Of a stretch of 64,000 nt of DNA, positions 21,412-32,410 are shown in pieces. Source of the stretch: Juglans regia (Eukaryota > Streptophyta > Magnoliopsida > Fagales > Juglandaceae); the NCBI RefSeq assembly GCF_001411555.2, contig NC_049907.1, positions 32,315,734 to 32,379,733 of the forward strand, read 5' to 3'. The position numbers and the translations under genes were made by a program. The notes beneath the pieces are model-generated. The model searched no databases. It worked only from the letters and a program-made list of their open reading frames with translations, and was not told the origin of the DNA. Position 1 is the stretch's first letter. Each line of letters starts with the position of its first letter.

Positions 21412-22789
21412 AGAAAGTGAGAGAAAAACAAAGAGAAAAGTGAGTTTTTATGCTAAGGCAAGTCTTATTCCTAACGAACTTGACGTATGTTTGCCTAGTA
21501 TTGTTGTCTCTTTGTTGCAGGGATATGAGGTCGTGTTTCCAAGTGGTGTATTTAGTGGATTGCCACCCATTAGGGAGATAGAGCACTACATTGATTTTGT
21601 GACAGGTGCAACAATTCCTAACCGACCTTTCTTGGAAGAACATGAGTCATTGACACACTTAAAGGGAGAAGGTAAGTTGTTGACCATAATGCGTGCTAAG
21701 CGGGAGGATTCTATTGAGACTTTTGCTCATGTATTCAAATACACAAAAGGTATGGAAACTTTTGTGGTTGATGCTTTAGCAAGAAGGTATGTACTTATCT
21801 TCATTTTAGATGCAAAATTGTTAAAACTTGAATATGATAAGGAATTGCATGCTAATGATGATGACTTTGCTATTGTATATGGAACATGTGAGAAATCATC
21901 GTTTGGTAAGTTCTATAAACTAGATTGGTACTTATTTATAAAGAATAGATTTTATGTACCTACTAGTTTTATATGTAAGTTGCTTTTGTGCGATGGACAT
22001 GGTGGTTTGTTGGGTAACCATGGTGTAAGGAAGACTTTTGTTGTGTTGCATGAACGTTTGTGGGAATATCATTTGCCTTTCAATGACGTGTTGCATGAAC
22101 ATTTGTGGAAGTATCAATTGCCATTCATTGATGTGTTGCATGAACGTTTGTGGGACTATCATTTGCCCTTCATTGAGTTTGCATATATTTGGAGTAGTCA
22201 TTCTGGTGTCAAGAAAATATTAGACATTTTGTATGAACATTTATGTTGGTCTAAGATGAAGAGAGATGTCAATTGTATTTGTGGCAGGTGCATTACATGC
22301 AGAAAGGCCAAATTTATACTTTTGCCACATGGGTTGCATACGCCCTTACCTATTCCTAGTGAGTCATGTGTAGACATATCTATGGACTTTGTTTTGGGGC
22401 TGCCTAGGAAAGAAAGGAGTAGAAATTCTATTTTTGTGGTTATGGATGGATTTATAGAGTTTGCATATAACAGGACCATGCATACTACCACTTTATATTC
22501 TCCTTTTGAAATTGTTTATAGACTTAATCTATTTACTCCTTTAGATTTAATATCTTTATCTGTTGACAACAGGAGTAGCTTAGATGGATGTTCTCAAATT
22601 CTTGAACAAATTAATGACAATGCATATGAAATCAATGATAATGTTACTAACATTTTTCCCTTTGATCCAGGTGGAGATTCGAGGTCGAATCCTTTTGAGG
22701 AGAGGGAGAATGATGGGAACCAAGGTGGGCCTAGTCTTAAAGATATGTTGCAAGTACCAGATGGGTCAAATACAAGTTCAAGGGCTTAA
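21278..22789 (+). CDS. Rearranged pol remnant ORF2 of element D with tandem repeats
   Basis: This is a 503-codon open frame. The first ATG is at 21278, within the Lys/Glu-rich region, but translation might instead enter by frameshift from ORF1. Visible in order are the pre-RT segment (GATIPNRP), a direct jump to the RNase H end (ESLTHLKGEGKL ... FVVDALARRYVL), and the H2C2 region (GLLGNHGVRKTF). Next come three LHE(R/H)LW repeats, a second H2C2-like piece with [23 protein letters not shown], a gap removing the rest of the DDE core, and a short tail into the 3' LTR. RT is absent. The function, if any, is unknown. The long open frame despite these losses is noteworthy. Confidence 0.7.
   Translation: MRSRVQKKMKKERVTEKKRVKRKKSVKGKKRVKKEKESGKKREFEESERKTKRKVSFYAKASLIPNELDVCLPSIVVSLLQGYEVVFPSGVFSGLPPIREIEHYIDFVTGATIPNRPFLEEHESLTHLKGEGKLLTIMRAKREDSIETFAHVFKYTKGMETFVVDALARRYVLIFILDAKLLKLEYDKELHANDDDFAIVYGTCEKSSFGKFYKLDWYLFIKNRFYVPTSFICKLLLCDGHGGLLGNHGVRKTFVVLHERLWEYHLPFNDVLHEHLWKYQLPFIDVLHERLWDYHLPFIEFAYIWSSHSGVKKILDILYEHLCWSKMKRDVNCICGRCITCRKAKFILLPHGLHTPLPIPSESCVDISMDFVLGLPRKERSRNSIFVVMDGFIEFAYNRTMHTTTLYSPFEIVYRLNLFTPLDLISLSVDNRSSLDGCSQILEQINDNAYEINDNVTNIFPFDPGGDSRSNPFEERENDGNQGGPSLKDMLQVPDGSNTSSRA
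22045..22240 (+). repeat. 45-bp coding tandem repeat in D (3 units)
   Basis: Units encode VLHERLWEYHLPFND, VLHEHLWKYQLPFID and VLHERLWDYHLPFIE. The last unit is extended (FAYIW..HSGVKKILD) before the true integrase zinc region. The unit joins the end of the H2C2 region ([10 protein letters not shown] in A/C) to a segment of the integrase core ([14 protein letters not shown]). Confidence 0.88.
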
Positions 22790-23432
22790 ACGATGAAGAT
22801 TATGCTTTGATTCATTTCATAAGCTATGGAAAGGGCAACAACATGACTTATAGTCTTTGGACACTTGAAGACTTTCAACTTATTTAATTAATTTCAAGGA
22901 CCTATTTTATTTGCTTAGAATAATTGGATTTATGCCTATGCAAGGGCATATTGGAAAAGTTATTATTTTATTGAACTAGGGTTAGGGTTACTGTAGCGAG
23001 TTACTGTAGCTCCGTACTGTAGCCGCGGCACTGTTCATCCAGGGGCACTTTTGGAAGATGGGGGGTTTATTTTGGCTAGGGTTTCATTATGTTTTGCTTT
23101 AAATACTCTATGTGGCCACATTTTAATCAGATTATGAAGTTTATGAAATTTGATGAATTTATTCATTGTGAGTTGAGTTTTACTCTTCTTGTTCTTAATT
23201 GAACTTTTGAACTTATCAAAGGTAAATCACAACCTTTGTGGCGTTCCTCCTTTGTAATCTGGGTTCTTGAGACGGGTTCTTCAACGGGTCTAGATTTTAA
23301 TATAATCTAGGTTCTTGAAACGAGTTCTCATTGGGTCTAGGTTCTCCATCCATAGACTTGATTTTGGCTTTCTTGGGAAGTTTTCAAATTGACTGTGGGT
23401 TCAAGGGATTTCATTCCCGCGGGTTCATATCA
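22711..23432 (+). repeat. 3' LTR of element D (722 bp)
   Basis: It is preceded by the polypurine tract (about 22697-22710). It is nearly identical to the 5' LTR. The differences seen include a G-run length change and a few substitutions. Confidence 0.93.
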
Positions 23433-24656
23433 CCTGCAATCAATGCACATCCTCCACGTCCCATTCTTCTTTGGCACTAGTAGCACTGGTACTGCACAAG
23501 GGCTCATGCTCTCCCTCACGTACCCCTTGCTCATCAAATCCTCAACTTGCCTCTGAAGCTCCTTTGTCTCCTCTGGATTACTCCTATAGGCTGGTCGGTT
23601 TGGAATAGCAGCCCCGGGCACAAAATCAATCTGGTGCTCAATGCCTCTAATGGGTGGCAACTCATTTGGCATCTCCTTCGGGAATACATCCTCAAACTCC
23701 TGCAACAAAGAAACAGCCAAACTAGGAAGAGACTGATTAGTTTCATCAAGAGTAAGATAAGACTCTTTATAGACAAGAAAAATCATAGGGCGATCTGCGA
23801 AGAAAGCCTTCTTAACCTCACTCTCTCTTGCATAAAAACTCACTTTCGCCTTTCCTTTTCTCTCAGAAGACTCTCTTTCTTTTTTCTCTCGTGGCTCAAC
23901 TCTTTTTTCTTTACTCTTAGCCACCTCTCTACTTTCTTTTTCACTCTTTCTTTTATGCTCATGTTCACTCTCACTCTTTCTTTTTTGCTCAATCTCTTTT
24001 TCACTCTTCCTTTTTTTATCACTCTCATTTTCACTCTTTCTCTTATGATCACTCTCATTTTCACTCTTTCTTTTTTGAGCAACCTCACTTTTCAATTTCA
24101 GTTGGTCCTCATAGACCTGTCTTGGAGTTAAAGGAGCAAATTTAATTGTTTTGCCCTCCTTTTCAAAGATGTACATGTTCTTGAACCCATCATGTGTCAC
24201 TCTCCTATCATACTGCCACGGCCTCCCCAACAAAATATGGCCTGCATGCATAGGCACAACATCACAAAGCACCTCATCTTGATACTTCCCAATAGAAAAA
24301 GTAACTAACACTTGTTTATCCACCCTAACCTCTCCACAATCATTCAACCACTGCAATTTGTATGGTCTAGAGTGTTAAGGTTGGTAAATTCAATTTCTCA
24401 ACCAAAGTAGTGCTAGCCACATTAGTACAACTCCCTCCATCAATGATCATACTACATACCTTATTGTTGATATGGCATCTAGTATGGAAAATGTTCTCTC
24501 TCTGTTGCTCTGCATCATCCACCTTAATGTGTGCATTAAGAGCACGCCTGGCAATAAGAGACTCACCTGTCACAGGGTATACCACTCCATCATCATCACT
24601 AGCATCATCCAACTCGGGCACCTCATCACTATCATCCTCACTCTCAGTCATCACCT
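23433..24656 (-). pseudogene. Protease, charged linker and RT N-terminus of element C
   Basis: Read on the minus strand, it starts with an acidic segment (MTESEDDSDEVPELDDASDDDG), then MIIDGGSCTNVAS (protease active site) and a frameshift near 24375 (two bases fewer than A, next to the LPTL codons). The frame continues with VLCDVVPMHAGHILLGRPWQYDRR, the KRKSE repeats, [16 protein letters not shown] and RT start [16 protein letters not shown] up to the D insertion. The first join with gag is also shifted, by a longer G run (about 24657-24662). Otherwise the domain is well preserved. Confidence 0.88.
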
Positions 24657-25757
24657 CCCCCCATTGTCACGCATAATCATCACCCTCCTATTTGGACATT
24701 GAGAAGTAATGTGCCCTGAACCCAAACACTTAAAACATTTGATATCTCTATTCCGTGAAGGTTGGGATTCTACCTTGGGTTTGTTGCTAGTTCCCTCATC
24801 TTTTCCCTTAGGTGGTTCGGTCTTTCTCTTTGCTTCAGCTGGATCATTCCAATCCCATTTTGATTTCCAAGTAGTGCTAGAAACCAAAGTGTACCTTGCT
24901 GTCCCTTTTCTCTTTAATTGCCTCTCCACCTTCATAGCCATGTGCACCATGTCCTCTATCTCCACATAATGCTGCAATTCAATTACATTGGCTATGTCCC
25001 TATTCAACCCACTCAAAAATCTAGCCATGGTGGCCTCTCGGTCCTCCTCTACATTAGCCCGAATCATCGCCACCTCCATCTCCTTATGGTAATCCTCCAC
25101 ACTCCTAGACCCCTGTGTAAGATTTTGTAATTTCTGGAAAAGGTCTCTATAGTAATGGCTAGGAACAAATCTCCGCCTCATGAGAGCTTTCAACTCTCCC
25201 CATGTCTCTATAGGCCTCTCATAATTCCTTCTCCTATTGGTCACTAATTGATCCCACCAAATAATAGCATAATCAGTGAACTCAATTACCGCCAACTTCA
25301 CTTTCTTCTCTTCAGAGTAATTATGGCAATCAAACACCAACTCTATTTTTTTCTCCCACTCTAGATAAACCTCAGGATCAGTTCTATCTTGGAAAGATGG
25401 TATTTTCATTTTGATGCTGCCAAGGTCTCTATCTACACCATCCCGACCCCTTAGATTCCCCTCAAGTCCTCTTTCATGCCTAACTCCTCTATTTCTACCC
25501 GACCCAACGTCAGATGCTAAATCTTCCTCTTCCTCACCATCTCCTTCATTCTCATACTGATTTTCAACTCTATGGTCACGTCGCCTCCTATCCCTCCTAC
25601 CTTGTAGATTTCTAATTGCTGTTTCTTGATGATCCATCCTATCCCTCACTTCACCCAACACCAAGTTCAACCGCTCAAACTGTTGTTGCATGGCTTGCAA
25701 CACAAATGATGAGTTATCTGCTCTCCCCCTTGGTGATGCGCTACTCCGATGAGACAT
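24651..25757 (-). pseudogene. gag of element C (open, then frameshifted)
   Basis: This is a 368-codon open frame from ATG 25757. The N-terminal helix region ([23 protein letters not shown]) is followed by a charged stretch. The gag core has [38 protein letters not shown] and [17 protein letters not shown] complete CCHC zinc knuckle follows ([14 protein letters not shown], spacing CX2CX4HX4C). Two extra G just after it shift the frame and end the protein early instead of continuing into protease. This is the best gag reference in the window. Confidence 0.88.
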
Positions 25758-26154
25758 TATCAGGCGCTACACAAGAGAATGTTAGTGGCAAAAAAAAAAG
25801 TAAACCTCACACACTCTCTCACGTGTTTACACTCGAATAATGACACTCCACTCGTGTTTTACTCTTAATTGGCTTTTTCCGATAATAGTCTCACACTATC
25901 TTTGCCTTTTACTTCAAGAGTTTTCCTACTAAAGTTCTTTAAGAACTAATTGACTCAATCAAGACAAAGCAACTTTGTTTTATCCCAACTAGTAATTAGG
26001 TCCAAGAAACAAGAACAAGAGAAACACAGAAGGAATGAAAAAAAAATGGTACGTGAATTAAGGAAATTATACGAATGAAACAGTAACAATAAGACAAGAT
26101 ACCAACTAGAATCACCCCCTTTGATGATAAGGCTCAAGAAAAAAAATCTCGAAT

Positions 26155-26222
26155 TTTTTTTTTTTTTTTTTTTCACGATTTTTTTTTTCCTTTTCCTTTC
26201 TTTTCTTTTCTTTTCCTTTCAC
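26155..26222 (-). repeat. Purine-run leader of element C
   Basis: This is a poly-T/pyrimidine stretch on the plus strand (purine on the coding strand) between the primer-binding site and gag. It is equivalent to 7490-7595 in A. Confidence 0.7.
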
Positions 26223-26507
26223 CAACTGATTTGATCACAATCAAGAATAAGCAGTTGAGAAAAACCCTAACAATAACTCAAAAACCCTTGGGCAAGTGAT
26301 ATACGGCAGCCCCTAGAACAAGAGATTTCAGCCAACACAAACCCTAGAACAATGAATTTCAGCAACCCTAACAATAGTGAAGAAATCTGCTAATCACCAC
26401 TATTTTTTTTTGTAATCAATCCTAGAACAATGATGCCCTAGAATTAAATATGCAAGAAATAAAAGATAGAATAAGACCTGATTGGAAACCTTGCTCTGAA
26501 TACCAAA

Positions 26508-27343
26508 TGATATGAACCCGTGGGAATGAATTCCCTTGAACCCACAATCAATTTGAAAACTCTCCAAGAAAGCCAAAAATCAAGTCAAGGATGGAGAATC
26601 TAGACCCGATGAGAACCCGTTTCAAGAACCTAGATTATATTAAAATCTAGACCCGTTGAAGAACCCGTCTCAAGAACCCAGATTACAAGGGAGGAACTCC
26701 ACAAAGGTTGTGATTTACCTTTGATAAGTTCAAGAGTTCAATCAAGAACAAGAGGAGAAAAATCAACTCACAAATAAAATTCAATATTGTCTAACTCTCA
26801 AATGAGGCTACAAAGAGTTTTTAAAGCCAAACCTAATCAAAACCCTAGCCAAAATAATGCCCCTTTTACCCAAAATTACCCTTGATGAACAGTACCAGCT
26901 AGAGTACACGCGGCTACAGTAACCCCTACAATAAATTGATGAAACCCTAGTTTCTAAAATGTAACTTTCCAAATAAGCCCTTGGCCAAAATACAAGGCCT
27001 TCCCAAAAACATAGTTCAAAAGAAATAAGACATGTGAGCCAAGCATCTTCAAGCCCACTTATTCTAAACTAATAAAATAAATCATTTAACCAAATTGGAA
27101 GCCTCCAATAACAATAGGCCGTATCTCTAAGTCATGTCTTCCACAGCTTGAATAAAGTGGATCAAAACTGGTTCTTCTTCTTTCAGACCCATCTTGAGTG
27201 TTGGGCTCTTGCTGGCTTCATCCCAAGTGGATTGCACCAATCCTTGCTTTGCTTCCTTGATCTTCTTGGCCCTTGATCTTGTAATTGGCCCATCTGGAAC
27301 TTGCAAAGGATCTTTAAGAGTAGGCCCACCTTGGTTCCTATCA
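26508..27343 (-). repeat. LTR shared by C (5' LTR) and E (3' LTR)
   Basis: This 836-bp LTR has the primer-binding site of C on its left (26493-26505). Directly on its right (27344) are the polypurine tract and pol end of another copy, E. It therefore serves as the 5' LTR of one copy and the 3' LTR of the next. Confidence 0.9.
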
Positions 27344-29555
27344 TTCCCCCTCTCCTCAAAAGGATTCGACCTCGAATCTTCACCTACATCAAAAGGAGAA
27401 AGATCAGAAACATTGAAAGTTGCAGAAACTTTATACTCACCTGGAAGATCCACTTTATATGCATTGTCATTAATTTTCTCAAGAATTTGGAAAGGTCCAT
27501 CTCCTCGAGGATGCAACTTAGTCCTTCTATGGGCTGGGAATCTTTCTTTGCGCATGTGAACCCAAACCCAATCTCCTGGTTCAAAGATGACACGCCTTCG
27601 TCCTTTATTGGCTTGGGAAGCAACCCTTTCATTCTTTTGGGCAATTTGAAGCCGTACCCTCTCATGAAGTGACTTCACCAACTCCGCCTTCTTTTGTCCA
27701 TCCAAACTACTCCTGTCATCAACAGGTAAAGGCATCAAATCCAAAGGAGTAAGTGGATTAAATCCATAAACAATTTCAAAAGGAGAGTATGAAGTAGTAG
27801 TATGCATCGTCCTATTATATGCAAACTCTATAAATGGCAAACAATCCTCCCAAGTTTTTAAATTCTTATGAACAACAGTGCGTAAAAGCTGAGTTAAAGT
27901 CCTATTAACTACTTCAGTCTGACCATCAGTCTGTGGATTACAAGTAGTGGAAAATAAGAGCTTAGTACCCAATTTCCCCCACAACACCTTCCAAAAGTAG
28001 TTAAGGAATTTAGCATCCCTATCAGAAACAATACTCCTAGGTATACCATGGAGTCGCATTATCTCCCGGAAAAACAAGTTAGCTATGTTTGTTGCATCAT
28101 CTGTTTTATGGCATGGAATGAAATGTGCCATCTTACTGAATCTATCCACAACAACAAAAATAGAATCTCTACCCCTTTTGGTCCTAGGCAGCCCCAAAAC
28201 AAAGTCCATAGATATGTCTACCCATGGCTCACTAGGAACGGGTAAGGGTGTATACAACCCATGTGGCAAAACCTTAGATTTGGCCTTTCTACATGTAATG
28301 CACCTTCCACAAATACGGTTAACATCTCTCTTCATCTTAGGCCAAAAGAAATGTTTATGCAAAATGTCTAAAGTTTTCTTGACACCAAAGTGTCCCATTA
28401 ATCCCCCACCATGTGCCTCACGCACCAATAACTCACGCATAGAACAATTTGGCAGACAAAGTTTGCTTTCTTTAAACAAATAACCATCATGCTTGTAAAA
28501 CTTACCAAATGCCGCCTTATCACATGCCACATACACATTTGAAAAATCAGCATCATCGGCATACATGTCTTTCACGTATTCAAACCCAAGCATTTTGGCA
28601 CTCATAGAAGTAAGAAGTACATACCTCCGGGATAGAGCATCAGCAACAATGTTCTCCTTACCTTGCTTGTAACGGATGACATAGGGAAAGGTCTCAATGT
28701 ATTCCATCCATCTAGCATGCCTTTTATTCAACTTACCTTGACCCTTGAGATGCTTCAATGATTTATGATCGGTATGGATCTCAAATTCCCTTGGCCATAG
28801 GTAGTGCTGCTAAGTCTCTAATGCACGAACAAGAATATAAAGCTCTTTGTCATAAGTCCCTTCAGGGATGCCCCACTTAACTTTTCACTGAAGAAGGCTA
28901 TGGGCCGCCTATCCTGCATCAAAACGGCTCCAATCCCTATTCCTGAGGCATCACATTCAATCTCAAAATCTTTGTTAAAATCAGGTAATGCTAACACAGG
29001 TGCAGAGCACAACCTTTCTTTAATAGTGGCAAAAGCATTCTCTTGATTAGCCCCCCAATGAAACCCAACATTCTTTTTAATTACCTCAGTGAGTGGTGCA
29101 GCAATGGTGCTGAAGTCTTTAACAAAACGCCGATAAAAGCTAGCTAAGCCATGAAAGCTTCTTACCTCAGTGATGCTTTTTGGCGTTGGCCACTCCTTGA
29201 TGGCCTTGACTTTTTCTTCATCCACCTCAATACCCTTTGTACTAACAACATAACCAAGAAAAACAACTTTTTCCATGCAAAAGGCACATTTCTTGAAATT
29301 AGCATACAACTTTTCACATCTCAACACATCAAACACATATCTCAAATGCTCAATATGTTCATTTAAGTTCTTGATGTACACTAAGATATCATCAAAGTAC
29401 ACAACCACAAACTTGCCTATGAATGCACGTAGGACATAGTTCATTAATCTCATGAAAATACTGGGCGCATTTGTATGTCCAAATGGCATAACCAACCATT
29501 CATAAAGCCCATACTTAGTTTTAAAAGCAGTTTTCCATTCATCACCCTCTTTCAT
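27127..29555 (-). pseudogene. pol of copy E: RT (part), RNase H, integrase
   Basis: Frames 29555-28818 and 28758-27127 (minus) cover RT from [10 protein letters not shown] with YFDDILVY, then RNase H, H2C2 and the complete DDE integrase, with the tail inside the shared LTR. Lesions are a Trp-to-stop change near 28809 and a short deletion with frameshift near 28857, next to the TYDKELY segment. The rest is open. These lesions differ from those in C, so the two copies diverged after duplication. Confidence 0.88.
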
Positions 29556-29580
29556 TCTAATTTGATGGTACCCACTTTTA
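27344..29580 (-). mobile_element. Truncated Ty3/gypsy copy E (tandem partner of C)
   Basis: The minus-strand internal region is almost identical to the matching part of C. It begins with the polypurine tract next to the shared LTR and runs back through integrase and RNase H into RT. It stops abruptly at about 29580 in the RT motif A region. It has no 5' half and no 5' LTR of its own. Confidence 0.9.
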
Positions 29581-30243
29581 AGTTCAAGGGCTTAAATGAT
29601 GAAGATTCAGCTTTGATTTATTTGATAAGCTATGGAAAGGGCAACAACATGACTTAAAGGTTTTGGGCACTTGAAGGCTTTCAACTTATTTAATTCATTT
29701 AAAGAACTTATTTTATTAGTTTAAAATAATTGGGTTCATTATGGGAAGCACTTAAGGGAGCCTATGCAAGGGCATGTTGGAAAAATTTTTATTTTATTGA
29801 ACTAGGGTTTCAAGAGGTTACTGTAGCCTTAACACTGTAGCCGCGGCACTGTTCATCCAGGGGCGTTTTGGGTAAAAGAGACTTTATTTTAGCTAGGGTT
29901 TTAATTAGGTTTTGGTTTAAATACTCTTTGTAGCCTCATTTTCAGAAGTTTTTATGAAATTTGATGAATTTGTTTATTGTTAGTTGAGTTTATCTCCTCT
30001 TGTTCTTAATTGAACTTTTGAACTTATCAAAGGTAAATCACAACCTTTGTGGCGTTCCTGCTTTGTAATATGGGTTCTTGAGACATGTTATTCAACGGGT
30101 CTAGATTTTAATATAATATAGGTTCTTGAAACGAGTTCTCATCGGGTCTAGGTTCTCCATCCATTGACTTGATTTTGGCTTTCTTGGGAAGTTTTCAAAT
30201 TGATTGTGGGTTCAAGGGATTCCATTCCCGTGGGTTCATATCA
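29581..30243 (+). repeat. Truncated gypsy LTR fragment (plus strand)
   Basis: It matches the D-type LTR from its AAGTTCAAGGGC position to the terminal GGTTCATATCA. About the first 60 bp are missing. It joins pol of E head to head. The shared AAG at the joint suggests end joining through microhomology. No TSD can be read. Confidence 0.85.
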
Positions 30244-31130
30244 GTTGCCGTGGCTTGGGTTCCATGGAGGGGGTTCACCGGTGAGAGGGGAGGCCGTTGG
30301 TGGCAGTGCGGTGGCCTGGGTGGCCGCGTAAGGCGGCGCAAGGGGGGAGAGAAATGGGTGAAACCCATTTTGGTTGGGCTACTGCATGAGGAGAGAGAGA
30401 GCTGCATGGTGGTTTCCAATGGTTGGGAGGTACTCGTCAGCATAAGGGAGAGTCGCTGGTGGTAGCGATGAGGCTGAGCGGCGCATGGTGGTGTTGAGCT
30501 GTAGGGATTCAACTAGGGGGAAGGGGTGGCATACGCGTGAGTTGAGGGAGAGAGAGGGAAAGAGAGGAAATGGGGAAAAAGCTAAGGGCCTTAGGGTTTT
30601 AATCCCAACCTTTCATCTTGGGGTCTTCAAATCGATCTAACAATGGGGAATCAAAACACTGATTTAACTTAAAACACTGAGGGGAATTAAGATAGAATAT
30701 TATTTAAACTAAACGTTAGTATATAAAATAATATTCTTTCATCATTAATCAAATGATGTAGTTTTGTTAATTACTTTTAAGAGAATAAAACCATTTAATT
30801 AATTAGAGTTTTCAACATAATTTAAATTCAATAATATTTTAAATAACTGAAATCATTTTAATAAAACGATTTTTTAGAATTATAATATTTTTGGAGCTTT
30901 TCAAAAATATTATAATTGTCTTACTTAAAATCTGGCTTGGTCAAATGACAATGGAAATATCCTATATAAATATTTCCAGAACATTTAAATATTCGAGGGC
31001 TTTAAGGTACTGGGCTTATTTTAGAAATCACTTAATATCTTTAAAAACATGCCATCTAGGTTCGGCAAGCATAACGAGACTCATAACCCTTAAAGAGAAA
31101 AAGGAGCGTTGTTACATTAACAGGGAACAC
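30244..31130 (+). other. Uncharacterised intergenic repeat-like DNA
   Basis: The first roughly 350 bp are GC-rich with ggtgg and gagagag runs, unlike the AT-rich flanks. The rest is AT-rich. No gene is supported. The longest open frames (about 100 codons) are low-complexity and lie on both strands. This is probably decayed transposon sequence. Confidence 0.4.
30878..30917. repeat. Perfect 16-bp inverted repeat with 8-base loop
   Basis: The left arm AATTATAATATTTTTG (30878-30893) is exactly complementary to the right arm at 30902-30917. The loop is GAGCTTTT. It could form a hairpin or cruciform. Its role is unknown. Confidence 0.85.
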
Positions 31131-31540
31131 TTCTGAGTAAAGTGAGTCAGTGAGCCACACTGCATTAATAGCGCCACTCTCTGGACTATATGCCACACAA
31201 TGACACGCCACCCTAGAAGCCACGCCGCATTAAATGATTCTAACTAAATGAACAATGGAAAGGACATAGTCCGCTCAAAGTCAGGGATGAGTTGTCCCCA
31301 CTAGAAACCTAGTATAAGAGTCGATTTCCAAATATGAAAAACTCTCTCTGATCTCTCTAAGCTTACGCACAAACTACTAGCGAGATATACTGACTTTGGC
31401 ATCGGAGACTCCTCGACCACCACCAAGGCCCCTCATTCTTCTTGTTTTCTTAAGTGTGCAGGTGAAAGTCCAAAGATCCAAGTTACTGAAACCAAGCCCA
31501 AAGGCGTGTGAAACACGATGTTAATAGGGTGTAAATAAGA
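31131..31540 (+). repeat. LTR-like promoter fragment of an unidentified element
   Basis: The text contains a TATAAGAG box (about 31313) followed by ctctctgatctctct, then gactttggcatcggagactcc. I associate this arrangement with the R/U5 region of some plant gypsy LTRs. Neither terminus nor TSD was found. This is a low-confidence family call. Confidence 0.35.
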
Positions 31541-31559
31541 GAAAACACTTAATTAGAAA

Positions 31560-32180
31560 GATGAAATAGATACAAGGAAATCATCAACATTAAGCCTATT
31601 AAAATATAAAGCTACTTCCAGAAAAGAAGGGTCTTGAAATAGAATCTTCTCACGTTTCTTGTCTTCAAAGTTCTGATCATTTATTTCCCTCTAGATGCAT
31701 CACAAAAGGCATGTGAGGACCATCTTCCATATTGCTATGATTTGTGGAATACCATGAATACTTCTCCACCTAGCTAGAAGATCTACAACCTTCCTCGACA
31801 TAACCCAATCTAACCCAATTCTACTAAAAAAAAAATCACTCCATTGAGCGTTGGCAACCTCGCAATGCAGTAGCAAGTGGTCTGCATTCTCACCACTTTT
31901 CCTACATATACAACACTACACAATTACAATAATACAGTATTTCTGTACACTGTCCATAGTCGGGATCTTCTCTAATGATGTTGTCCATACAAAGAAAGTA
32001 ACTTTTAAAGATGCTTACTATTCCAAATGTTCCTTCAAGGGAAGTGGTTATGTTCCTGAATAGTGATGGCCCTATAAAATGAACGGATTGAGAATTTCCT
32101 TTTTTTAGAGAGATCCCATGACATCATATCTATCTCTTGATCTCTATCTGATAGAGTACAAAAATTGAGGAATTCTGGAC
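31560..32180 (-). pseudogene. LINE (non-LTR retrotransposon) ORF2 tail fragment
   Basis: The minus strand encodes a zf-RVT-like segment (CRKSGENADHLLLHCEVANAQW) near 31845-31915. Near 31600-31680 it encodes a segment typical of LINE tails (NFEDKKREKILFQDPSF). Multiple frameshifts and an A-rich interruption break it. The zinc-binding region normally follows the LINE RT. No RT core is present here. Confidence 0.7.
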
Positions 32181-32410
32181 TTGATTGTGAACAGGATGTT
32201 GAAATGACCGAATCGATTACAAAATGATGCTTTGATACTAATATATTATAGATAATTGCTTCCCTTTGTTCATATTAGCATAAAGGAAGTAAATTTATCA
32301 TTTTGACTTTGATGCATGGTATTATTGTATTACCAAAGAAACAATTTCTAGCCTCTCGTTTTTTCCTTTGTTCAAATGGTGCGTGGTTTGAACTCAATTT
32401 TTGTTAAAGT

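Larger units (their letters stand above)
18736..23432 (+). mobile_element. Non-autonomous Ty3/gypsy element D
   Basis: This is a complete insertion in pol of C with 5-bp TSD CCTGC (18731-18735 and 23433-23437). LTRs are 18736-19458 and 22711-23432 (about 722 bp each, with at least five differences by eye). The primer-binding site is 19461-19473. Internal coding parts derive from the A/C family but are rebuilt. The gag core is missing, the protease has lost its motif, RT and most of RNase H are deleted, and integrase is reduced. A 45-bp tandem repeat was added. It must have moved with proteins supplied in trans. Element F is a sister copy. Confidence 0.93.
15553..27343 (-). mobile_element. Ty3/gypsy element C, full length, interrupted by D
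   Basis: This is a minus-strand copy of the same family as A. The 3' LTR is 15553-16388, the 5' LTR is 26508-27343 and the primer-binding site is 26493-26505. Without D it is about 7.1 kb, like A. The left flank is CTAAG (15548-15552), but the right side has no matching duplication because another internal region (E) follows the LTR directly. It is the best preserved copy: gag is a single open frame, the RT catalytic motifs are intact, and integrase is open. Few lesions are seen (two small frameshifts, one nonsense codon). The two LTRs differ at roughly a dozen sites by eye, so it is fairly young. Confidence 0.93.

Noticed and set aside
30169..30512. About 100-codon frames on both strands in the GC-rich block after the LTR fragment
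   Set aside because: Composition-driven open frames. No domain was seen, and one of them starts inside the LTR.
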